From the NCBI RefSeq assembly GCF_052324685.1, contig NC_135219.1, positions 22,800,316-22,864,315 of the forward strand: 64,000 nt of DNA, written 5' to 3'. The notes beneath the pieces are model-generated. The model made no database searches. It was not told where the DNA came from and worked only from the letters and a program-made list of their open reading frames with translations. The translations under genes were made by a program, and so were the position numbers. Each line of letters begins with the position of its first letter. Position 1 is the first letter of the stretch. The stretch comes from Brachyhypopomus gauderio (lineage: Eukaryota; Chordata; Actinopteri; Gymnotiformes; Hypopomidae). Shown here in pieces: positions 35,201-44,694 of the stretch.

Positions 35201-38200
35201 TCTTTCCTTCTGTTTTCCTCAAAAGTCATCTGAATGCTGCAGTAAGAAAGTGTGCTGCTCGGCACTTGGCTACTTTGGTAGAGAAGATTGGTGCAGAGCG
35301 AATTATTCCTGCAGTCTCCAAGTTGGCACAGGACTCTTCCCAAGAAACCAGGTTAGTACTGGGATCAGAACGAGGATTCTACAAGGCTTATTCAGTTTCC
35401 CAGATAGTAATAAATGGTCGGTGTGCTGTGAGTTACGGGTCTCTCACTCACGGTTCTCTCCTGTTTTGGGGTCTGTTCTTTGTCTCAGGCGCTTGGGCCG
35501 GCGTATGCTGCTGTTCCTGTCCTCCCACCATGACTTTGATAAGATGGTGGAAAAGTACATCCCTGCCAAAGACCTGGCAACCATCAGGGACACTGTCCAC
35601 ACTCTGAAATCCAAGGTAGCGATTCATGTTTGGATACATGATGAGGATTTTTTATCCCATTCAGCCACTATGCCCCATGTTTACTCACTAAACAAAGCTT
35701 ATTCACAAAACTTTTAGGTGAAACAGACTGCAATAAAAAAAAACCATCTAAACTGTGATGGTAGACATATATTGTAAACAAATAATAAAGTACAGGGCAG
35801 TGCGTGGCACCACACATTGTATTTACAGTAAGGCATGCACAGTGTAGTCCCAGACCCAGTAGTTAAAGGACAGAGCATAGTTCAAAATGAACCGGCTTGA
35901 AACCTTTGGGATAGAATCAAAGTATGAAGCAATATGTGGACTTCAATATCATCACTCCATGTTTTGTGGTGATTTGTACGTGTGTATTCCCAGGAGAGGA
36001 CAAAGGTGTCTAGGATTCCAAGATACAAGATGTGTCTCCCTCGTCTGGAGCAGCAAGAAGCTCCAGCCGCACAGGTGGAGCATCAGAACACGCAGCGAAT
36101 GAAGCGCAGCCTTAGACACACGGTCAGGGACGTGAGCCCAGACGACGCGGCACCTCTGAAAGGTAACGGCTGACTTCGGCGAACGCTCCCCTCCTGTTTC
36201 CTGAGAACCTTACATTACCGCTTACCCGTGAACCTCTTTCCCATCAGACCTGCAGCTGAACAGTAGTCTTCCAGCACAGACTAAGACCGGTGTCATCCTG
36301 GATGATTTGCCCTCAAGCTCCAGAAACGCACGCACCCCCAGAAGTCCCGTCAAAAGTTTGAGTCCTCCGCTTCATCCCAGCCCCCCCACGGCTGTCCCTA
36401 CTAAAAACATGCTGCCACGACGCAGACGAGGTACCAGACTGATCAGAGCACGTCCGTCCCTTTCAAACAGTTCTGATGAGTGTTGCCTGCTCTTCAGCAC
36501 TTCATGTGTGATCACTGCACTTGCATGTAAATTGCTTTGCTGTTAACACTGCATTACACAACAATGTTTTAAATCTAGTTCACCACATTGAATAATGTTT
36601 TGCTGTCAGCCTTCAAGCTGATTTGACCAAAGTTGAGCTGGTAGCCCTAAAAGTCCCAGTCAGTTTGTTTGGGTTCTGGTATTCCTCTCTAGATGAACTC
36701 AAACCAGGACCTCCCAGGAAGGATCCCCACGAGCAGCAGACTTTACGGCCCTTCTCCGATCCAGACCTCGCTCTCGCTCAGAGCTTCAGTCTGCTTAGCT
36801 CTGATGACTGGTAAGTCACACCTGCAAAATTCTGAAGCATTTGGCTAGGGCAGGTTAAACAGCAAGTCATTTATGGTGTTCTGCATATATGGTAAGTATG
36901 CATGTATTTAGTGAAGTTTTTTCCTCTTTGTCCATTTTCTTGTAGCATTTTTTTCTTTCAGTATCCGATGGTTACAGTGTGTGTCTATGTTCAATATCTT
37001 CATACAGGGAGAAGAAAATTGAAGGGTTGATGTTAATCCGTAGATTGGCTCAGCATCACTCTGATGTGCTTGGCAGCAGGCGTCATGATGTCTGCATTGT
37101 TCTTATTCAAGAGGTAAGCCACTAGATTTGCTGACTGTGTATCGGTCTGAATTCTAAAATTGGCAGACACCATCAGCATGTACATATTACAGGTGATGTT
37201 GCTGACAAAGTCAAGTCAGCGTTAGCAAAGTACTTTGAAATTCATTTTTTATAAAAACATTTCTCATCTAATTGAAATTCAGATGGCATATCTAACTGTA
37301 ATTAGTGATTAAGGTATTTCCGCCTACATAACACATTGCAGTGGAGGATTATACTTATTACGATGGCGGTGGCAGTGTTGGATGTGACTGAAACGAGCTG
37401 GAACGTCGTCTTTCCTGCAGGTGCAGAACCTGCGCTCTGCCGTGTCCCGCATGGCGGTGGTGTCCTTGAGGGAGTTGTACTCCAGCCTGCAGAAAGGGAT
37501 GGACCAGGAAGTGGAGGCTACAGCTAAGGTCCTCCTTCACAAAGCAGCGGAGTCCAATGCCTTCATCAGGCAGGACGTGGACACAGCTCTGGACAGCATG
37601 GTGCAGAACTGCACCCCCATTCGGAGCATGAACGCCCTTCTCGCTGGAGGACTCTGGTCAGTTAGCCTGCAGTGAGCTTTAAACTGTGGCTTTCAGATAG
37701 CAACAACAGTCACAAGAAGCTAACAAAGCACTGATTTTGGCTGCTGTTTTTACTTTTCCATTGTTATTTCAAAATATTGCCCTGGCCTATATCAATATTT
37801 TTAGTTATTTATCCTGTTAAATATTATTTTTATTGCATTCCACCTCCTCTCTTCTGATCCAAACTGCCCTTCACACCGCTTAAAGAATAGGCTAGTTAGC
37901 TAGCTTACAGAGGACATGCAAACATTTTCTGTTTAAAAAATACAGATGTACACTAACTGGTGCAAACTAAGCCATCGAATAGAATATGATAATTTGATTG
38001 TGCACTTAGATCATACATATGGGTATTAAGTTTCTTTATAGAAGCTAAAAGTTGTAGGCCTACTGTATTCATTGATTGGATGGATTAATAGTTATTACCT
38101 TCTTTTTTTGAATGCCCTAATTTTTTTCCTTCTGTTTTCCTCAAAAGTCATCTGAATGCTGCAGTAAGAAAGTGTACTGCTCTGCACTTGGCTACTTTGG

Positions 38201-41200
38201 TAGAGAAGATTGGCGCTGGCCGCTTATTGTCTGGGGCGAAAGACGTCATAGCGAGAATTATCCCTGCAGTCTCCAAGTTGGCACAGGACGCTTCCCAAGA
38301 AACCAGGTTAGTACTGGGATCAGAACGAGAATTCTACAAAGCTTATTCAGTTTCCCAGATACTAATCTTTTGCTGATTCTTTTAGTCTCCTAGTCTGATA
38401 CTCTGAAGTCAGCAAATGCTGCTAAATTGTAGAGTAATAGAAGCACTATCATGTTTTCTACACACAGACGGCCTTGTAAAATTGTGACCTGGTAAGATAA
38501 ATGGTCGGTGTGCTGTGAGTTACGGGTCTCTCACTCACGGTTCTCTCCTGTTTTGGGGTCTGTTCTTTGTCTCAGGCGCTTGGGCCGGCGTATGCTGCTG
38601 TTCCTGTCCTCCCACCATGACTTTGATAAGATGGTGGAAAAGTGCATCCCTGCCAAAGACCTGGCAACCATCAGGAACACTGTCCTCACTCTGAAATCCA
38701 AGGTAGCGATTCATGTTTGGATACATGATGAGGATTTTTTTTTTATGCCATTCAGCCACTATGCCCCATGTTTACTCACTAAACAAAGCTTATTCACAAA
38801 ACTTTTAGGTGAAACAGACTGCAATAAAAAAAACCATCTAAACTGTGATGGTAGACATATATTAGGGTGCCCGCCAAACCAATGTAAAAAATTAAAGTTG
38901 GCAATTTTGACTGTGGTACCCTCCCAAATTGTAGTGCCAGCTTTGTTTATAAACACTGCAAAGTTTCAGAGCTGTAGGTTAATATTTACTGGTGGCTCAA
39001 CATGAATAAAGTTGATACTATATGGCGAAGACACTTATGGTACCTGAGTGAAGAATTAATCGCTCTTGCATTCTTTGATGGTGTGAACAGCAACATCAAA
39101 AGAAATATGATTACTGCCCTTCAGAAAGCCGGCTCTGATGAAACTAAGCCACCAAAACGGATCGAGATTGAACCTGGTGTCATTCCTGAAAAGGAACTCC
39201 AAGACTTTGGCACAAACAGAACAATATCATTCTTTCACACTCTTGGGTTGAATGCAGACTTCCTTACACAAGCAGATCCTGACACTTGGCAGAAATGTGA
39301 CGACTTTCTACAAGCAAAGAAATATGTTGACAGTTTGGCCGTGGTAAATGATTGAGCAGAGCGAGCAGTAAAACTGATGCAGGACTTCAACACTTCCAAT
39401 TACAACAAATGAAGATCAGAAACAGTATCTTCTGCAGGCAGTCTTGAGCCACAGAGCCAGATATCCCGTCGCCAGGAAATCATTGTTTGCAGAGCCTGGC
39501 AGTGTTGCAGATGACATTCAGCACTAGCAGTAGCAGCACAGCATCGCAGACTGCGTGAATTTTATAATTCTTTGGACTGGCTGTAGCATAAACTTAGTTA
39601 AAGCAGTTGTGAATTCACTTTAAAATAATACAATTTGAGTTGTGATTATATATGATAGTGCATTAATAATTTGACATTGGTTGATGAGACATAAAGTAAA
39701 CATTAACTGCCCAGCACTAGCGGCTATCGTATATTAACCAATGTGTTAACTTTATACACATTGAGCCACCTTTAAATATTCAATAAAAATTTTGAAAAAA
39801 TTACAGTGATTTACTATCATGCCATATAACAAACTGAGAGGGTACCACATGTGAAATTCAGAAGTTCGTTTTTGGCGGGCACCCTAACATATATTGTAAA
39901 CAAATAATAAAGTACAGGGCAGTGCGTGGCACCACACAGTGTATTTACAGTAAGGCATGCACAGTGTAGTCCCAGACCCAGTAGTTAAAGGACAGAGCAT
40001 GGTTCAAAATGAACCGGCTTGAAACCTTTGGGATAGAATCAAAGTATGAAGCAATATGTGGACTTCAATATCATCACTCCATGTTTTGTGGTGATTCGTA
40101 CGTGTGTATTCCCAGGAGAGGACAAAGGTGTCTAGGAATGCGAAGATATAAGATGCGTCAGCCTCGTCTGGAGCAGCAAGAAGCTCCAGCCGCACAGGTG
40201 GAGCGTCAGAACACGCAACGAATGAAGCGCAGCCTTAGGCACACGGTGAGGGACGTGAGCCCAGACGACGCGGCACCTCTGAAAGGTAACGGCTGATTTC
40301 AGCGAACGCTCCCCTCTTGTATCTTGAGAACCTTACCGTACCGCTTACCCGTGAACTCTATCCCAGCTGTGGAGTCATGCGTACCTCCTCCTCAGTTTGC
40401 CAGCAGGTGAATATTTAAACAGTTAATCAAAACAACAACAACAAAAAAGTGCATCCTGATTGGAACTGCTTTGATGTTTGCAATTTTTGATGGTGTTGAT
40501 GTTGGTTTAATTTGATTGCAGCCATTTTCTGTTTGGACACTATAACCCAATCCTTGTGTTTTCTCTCTTGTGTGTGTTCAGCAAAGACAGCAGCAGAGCA
40601 CACATCCACAGCATTGCAGACAAGACAGAGTACGTCAAGCATCTCAAGGCCCTGCTGGGTTCAAAAGACTTCAGCGAGCCCATCAAGGGCATTGATCAGC
40701 TGGTGGCCCACTGCGAGGACAACCCATATATGGTCGTGGGCAACATGTTCCTGGTAACACATTTGAACTGAATAGATTTTTAATGTTTTCAGTAGCTTTC
40801 AGAAGTGATCTGTATGGGGGGTCATACGTTGGAGAACATTAAATGCTGGCACATCTGAAGAAATGTCAAAAGCTTAGATGCTTCAGAGTAGAAAATATTA
40901 CAACAATCAGTTTTAACTATTACAGTGGAGGGCAGTCGTGTCCATTGTTAGTGTGAGCTTGTTTTACAATGTATGTGAAGATTTCACCCAAGCGTATCCT
41001 TGAAATTGCATTAAACCAAAGAATCCAAGTGAATGACTTATGAAAAAATCAGTCGGTTGAAATGAAAGGGCTTGAAATCAAATCAGCTCCAGGGCTTAAC
41101 GGCACTGATATGGTGAGTGCCTGATGAATGCATGGGCGGCTTGCTCTATACCTCTCTTCCTCTGCTACAGGTATTTGATGCTTTCAAAGCACGACTGCAA

Positions 41201-42315
41201 GGTTAACCTCTATGCCTTGGAGGCCTTACAGAAGATAATCACACTGCTCAGAGACAACCTGGTCCAAGTGGTCTACATCTTAGTCCCAGCTATAGTGGAC
41301 AATCACCTCAACTCCAAGAATAACGCCATCTACATGGCAACAATAGTTGCCATTCAAGCTCTCATCAATAACCTTGGTGGGTTCTTTTCTCTCTTTACAA
41401 AACATCTTGAAGGACACATGCCACTGGGCTTTAGAAAAACAACAACAACAATGATTGTGTTCTGTTTTACCTTTGTATCTTTTGATGAAAGGTTGCTAGG
41501 TTGGGGAAAAGGTTCACACAAATCAGTAAAAGAATGTTCTTGCTCTTTGGCTAGATGTTTGTGGTGCAGATCAAATGGAAATCTCCTTTCATATTAAGGC
41601 ACAGTCCAATATAAAGAAAAAAATATTTCTGTAAGACTGACAGGAGATCTTGCATTATCTGACAGCAGATAGTTAAATAATGGAGTTTACAGTGGATGTG
41701 CTTAGGCTCTTTTGTTCAATATACAGTGTCTAATCTTTTGTGGTTGTGTATACAGAAATATTCTACAAATTCAAATACATTTATCAAAAAACAATTCTTT
41801 CAGAAAGTCATTCCACTGATATGCTAAGAGATGCCAGAGATAAAAAAAAGATAAAAGATTTACCAGAAATACTATAATTCCTATATTAATTAATAATATT
41901 TATAATATTGATAATAATCATTCCAGAGAGTTACCAAATACTGTCACTTTAGTTGAATTAAATCTTTCTAGGTTAAAAAAATGCTTCTGTAATAACCCAG
42001 TGCTGTCCAGGGTTGATTTATTTATCTTTGTTCCTTTTAAATGTTCTTTTTATAGAGCTGGTTAGGGAACTCTACCCCTGCAAGCCACAACTGGTTGAGC
42101 AGAAGGTGCTTCCTCTGCTCTGGTACCTCCTGGGGACCTCCAGCAACAGTGGTACGGTCCACGGGAGGGGTAGAAGCGTGAGAGGGGCCACTGTCCACCT
42201 ATGCCAAGCCCTTCATGCCCACATGGGTCCGGCGCTGCTGGACTGCGCTGCTTCCCAACCTTCCAATATCCGCAAGAGCCTAAGAGAGTTTGTGAAGAAC
42301 CTCCCGATCAACTGA
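26213..42315 (+). CDS. togaram2: TOG-domain protein of the TOGARAM family (togaram2-like), rearranged and probably decaying
   Basis: Exons with GT/AG borders: 26213-26300 (starts MSFYPRTTDQPRPG), 26836-26970, 28133-28297, 29899-30036, 30243-30386, 31144-31340, 32597-32738 (MMNSLRLLRKRVAKKRAKV), 33014-33079, module A 33415-36430, module B 36693-40285, 40367-40406, 40582-40753 (HLKALLGSKDFSEPIKGIDQ), 41171-41376, 42056-42315 (stop TGA, AATAAA at 42343). Phases match at every junction except those named below. The TOG modules read DWEKKIEGLMLIRRLAQHHS, NLRSAVSRMAVVSLRELYSS and MDQEVEATAKVLLHKAAESN, diagnostic of TOGARAM (crescerin) proteins, which bind tubulin and regulate cilia length. The paralogue choice is from memory. 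Odd points: TOG module present twice; exon 40116-40285 is 1 bp longer than its twin and hits a stop; exon 41171 reads VFDAFKARLQG then stop, because about 11-14 bp expected before KVNLYALEALQ are missing; the family exon around LLLQPFCTKAQFL is absent. Full-length protein is therefore unlikely. Confidence 0.65.
27190..28420 (+). repeat. Internally deleted duplicate of the togaram2 5' region
   Basis: Collinear with three separate stretches further right: 28630-29525 (without the hAT at 28734), about 30692-31245 and about 32675-32860. The copy thus lacks two pieces, one holding exons 29899 and 30243. The second deletion fuses the front of exon 31144 to the back of exon 32597, giving exon 28133-28297. 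Confidence 0.85.
27601..27776. mobile_element. Palindromic hAT-type MITE (TAGTGCTGTCAATTCC ends)
   Basis: Exact 8-bp target duplication AATTAAAT (27593-27600, 27777-27784). The duplicate region at about 30790 has the empty site. Ends TAGTGCTGTCAATTCC and GGAATTAACAGCACTA. Long paired arms; core shared with 9663-9841. Confidence 0.92.
28734..29354. mobile_element. Non-autonomous hAT element (CAGGGGTCTCCAACC ends)
   Basis: Exact 8-bp target duplication GTCTAAGG (28726-28733, 29355-29362); the duplicate at about 27285-27295 shows the empty site. Ends CAGGGGTCTCCAACCTTTTT and GTTGGAGACCCCTG. Contains a run of over 30 G (about 28827-28859). No transposase domain recognised. Confidence 0.92.
31408..31680 (-). 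mobile_element. LINE/SINE 3'-tail fragment
   Basis: TAAG repeats followed by TTTATTTATAAAGCACATTT and CAACCAAAGTGCTGTATAGA, the complement of the common ...AAAGTGCTTTATAAATAAA + tetranucleotide tail of fish retroposons. Lies in the togaram2 intron. Confidence 0.6.
33229..33401 (+). mobile_element. Retroposon 3' tail inserted in module A only
   Basis: Reads GCAACAACTGTTGTAAAAAG, CGCTATATAAATACATTTTG and then (ATTG)n. The equivalent place in module B (about 36675) lacks it and reads straight from GTTTGGGTTCTGG into the acceptor, so the insertion post-dates the module duplication. Confidence 0.8.
34472..34874. mobile_element. Non-autonomous DNA transposon with CAGGGTG ends and 5-bp duplication
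   Basis: Ends CAGGGTGGCCGTGGG and GTAGACACCCTG. Flanked by TCAAT (34467-34471, 34875-34879); module B at about 37790 has the empty site CTATATCAATATTTTT, so the duplication is 5 bp. Interior contains TTAAAAAGTCTTAAATGG direct and inverted motifs and a 61-bp stem hairpin. Superfamily not assigned; 5 bp does not fit ordinary hAT. Confidence 0.88.
34681..34811. repeat. 61-bp near-perfect stem hairpin
   Basis: 34681-34741 pairs with 34751-34811 with two mismatches around the 9-nt loop ATAATCAGT. Lies inside the element 34472-34874, in a togaram2 intron. Confidence 0.93.
36693..40406 (+). repeat. togaram2 TOG module B (tandem exon block, second copy)
   Basis: Exons 36693-36810, 37008-37113, 37421-37656, 38148-38306 (full-length, with GRLLSGAKDVIARIIPAVSK), 38576-38702, 40116-40285 and 40367-40406. 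Nearly identical to module A in exons and introns. The exon at 40116 is 170 bp against 169 bp in A and, read from the preceding exon, hits TAA after 11 codons. Carries the hAT insertion 38863-39886. Confidence 0.85.
38863..39886 (+). mobile_element. hAT-type element (TAGGGTGCCCGCC ends) with partial transposase
   Basis: Exact 8-bp duplication ACATATAT (38855-38862, 39887-39894); module A at about 35765 shows the empty site. Ends TAGGGTGCCCGCCAAA and TTTGGCGGGCACCCTA. An open frame 39002-39355 reads LWYLSEELIALAFFDGVNSN, PEKELQDFGTNRTISFF and AKKYVDSLAVVND, then continues after a stop as AERAVKLMQDFN. I know this block from many fish and invertebrate proteins, apparently the C-terminal part of a transposase, but cannot name a family with certainty. 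Internally deleted, non-autonomous. Confidence 0.85.
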
Positions 42316-42349
42316 GAGCTGCAAGCCAGACCTCCAGACCAAAATAAAG

Positions 42350-44330
42350 CCCAACATGGATTCTACTTGAAGATGGAGATGTTTGTGTATTTCTTACTGT
42401 GCCTGCACTTTAAATGAAAGAGAGAGGAAGAAAGTCAAACGTTTTTAACATTTTGAATTAGCAGAAAGCTAAATCCTTAAACTCAGAAGTCCTTTTAAAT
42501 AAGGAGCACAGATTTTAGCGAATCACATCAGGTTTAACATGCCTAGGAGCTCTGCTCTTTTTGCACTTTGAAATACTAACACTTATCATGATAACTGTTG
42601 TCATGGTGACTATAGATATATATTGTTCTATGATTGTTATTTTCTGTTGACATATCCTGAGGTAACTGTGCAGAATGTAATTTATCACATGCACAAGGAT
42701 CTATAGTCTTTTTGTTGTTTGGTATGTGTAATGTGACTTTTCAATGAGGAGTCTTAAAAAATGAAAAAGCTACGACTCACAAAATTACTTTTGTATTCTA
42801 TAGCCAGGGCTTAATTTGAGCCGGATCCTGCCGGAACAGGATCCAGGAACTCTTTCATTTTGAAGGGTGTGTTCTGGGAACTGTCTGCCTCGATCCAGTA
42901 ACTTTCAAGCCTACTAATTATAAGTTATGAAGAAATCTGTATGCACTTCTGCACTTAAACACTTATAAAACACATGTAAATAATTTAAAAGTAATTTATA
43001 TATACAAATTGGCTTGTTATTTTAACATTTGTGTGCCTAAGCGTTTTGTGATCCGGTGACATTGTGATTTTGTTTTGCGATCCGGTGACATTGTTGGCCT
43101 CTGACCCCTTGTCTCATGCCGCTGTTTGCGTTCTGGCATCATTTGATTTTCAAAGTAAGCACTGTGTATAGCTAATAAGTGTAATGGCACAGTATTAACT
43201 TAACTCATTCTGTCAATAAAAGCTTGTTACTCCTATGATTGCAATTATATTTTTGTATGTGATAAAAACAATTGACAAACACATATAAAAACCAGAGGGC
43301 AGCAGATCATGTGAAAATATAATATTTGTGTAATTCTCAACTTTTGGCCATGACTGTAGACCAGGATAATGACACTACAGAATTTCTTCACAGAGCCTCA
43401 GCCATGGGAGTCAAGAGCACACCACCTGAAACAAAATTCAAGACAAAATGAGTCCCGCCTGTATATTTACAAAGTACGGTGATAAAGCTATTGAATCAGT
43501 TTCTTTAACATCCCCCCCCCCCCATCAGACTCCACCATGTCAAGAGTAGAGGTGCACTTTTCTCGCCACAGACATTCAGAGCCCAGTGCAAAATCATCAC
43601 AGGAGGAAACCTTCAGACTCCAGATTCAAGACTTAGTCAATCACGTACCTCATCCCCAGGATGCATGGACGATGTCCCCTGAAAGAGAAAACAATTGTCT
43701 TAGATTAACAGTCATGGCCTTTTATTCTGAATTCGTCTTATGCTTGTTTCCCGTGTTAGACATCTGTGACCACTGAATTCTGTAACCAGAGACCACCATG
43801 CATGTGTCGTCAAGAAATAAGGTAGGGTCAAATCCTGTTAACTGCACATGGGTACTCAATCGTTGATTGTAGTTTATAAGGAAATTAAAGCTCATTTCAA
43901 AATGAATTATTTATTTAGTGTGTATTTCTTGATTAAGATATGTGCTTGTATATATATTCTTAGATATTTGTTAATGACATATTTGGCATTCTTAGCGAGG
44001 AGCAAAGTAAATTTTTCATTGTATCTAAGGAAACCTGTTCCCTCTGTGCATATGACAAACTCTGAATTTGAAAAGATTAGGTAGGCCTAAATGACGTTTT
44101 CACGCATGCAGACAATTATGTTTTACGTTGCATGAAAAAAATCTGTTGATTCTAAAGCTTTTGGTTAAACGTCAGCTTATTCATTTCTTATTTTCTACTA
44201 ACAAATGCCTAGGGTGGTTCGTACGATTGATAAACATTTCTTTTCTGACGAGAAGCAGCACTATCCAACTCCAATATTTATGAGTCTCTTGAACAGAAGT
44301 TGATGGTCACCGATACCGGTGCATCACCGG
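42350..44330. other. 3' flank of togaram2, non-coding
   Basis: No gene supported. At 42806 CAGGGCTTAATTTGAGCCGG looks like a hAT-type end. The 79-codon frame at 43537-43776 (MSRVEVHFSRHRHSEPS) is preserved in copy 2 at 62166-62405 after a C-rich tract and CAG, but I recognise nothing in it. Confidence 0.4.
43225..43362. mobile_element. Tc1-like terminal fragment
   Basis: Ends CTTTTGGCCATGACTGTA, preceded by CATGTGAAAATATAATATTT, the known 3' inverted-repeat end of a teleost Tc1 family. Same fragment at 60684-60807. Confidence 0.7.
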
Positions 44331-44694
44331 TTAAGGATGCCCTCGCCGGAATACCGAAAGGGTTCGCCCTGAAATATTAATAATCCCCTCAGTCTCTGCC
44401 ATGTCATTAGTAGAGACGCACTTTTGTCACAATGTACTTTTGGAGCCCAGTGCAAAACATCACGAGAAACTTTATTGGTATATGCACAGTAAAGAAACGT
44501 GTTGCTCTGTACAACGAAATAGTAATCAAGGATAAAATAAGCATGCAACATTATGATAAGTATTCATAAATGGAAATGTAAACTAAACAGAAATATAAAC
44601 TGCTAAGAAGTTTATGTACATACAGTCATTGTGCAGTAGCGAGCTACATTGCTTGTTGTCAGACTGGTATGAAAACCCAATAGACTCAGCACAC

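Larger units (their letters stand above)
33415..36430 (+). repeat. togaram2 TOG module A (tandem exon block, first copy)
   Basis: Exons 33415-33532, 33729-33834, 34142-34377, 35226-35351, 35489-35615, 35994-36162 (same order as module B) and 36248-36430 (DLQLNSSLPAQTKTGVILDD). The repeated unit begins upstream near 33090 (matching 36536). The exon at 35226 lacks 33 bp present in module B, removing 11 residues (GRLLSGAKDVI region) from a TOG helix in frame. The 169-bp exon 35994 is open. Ends in phase 1, so it can splice to module B. Confidence 0.85.
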
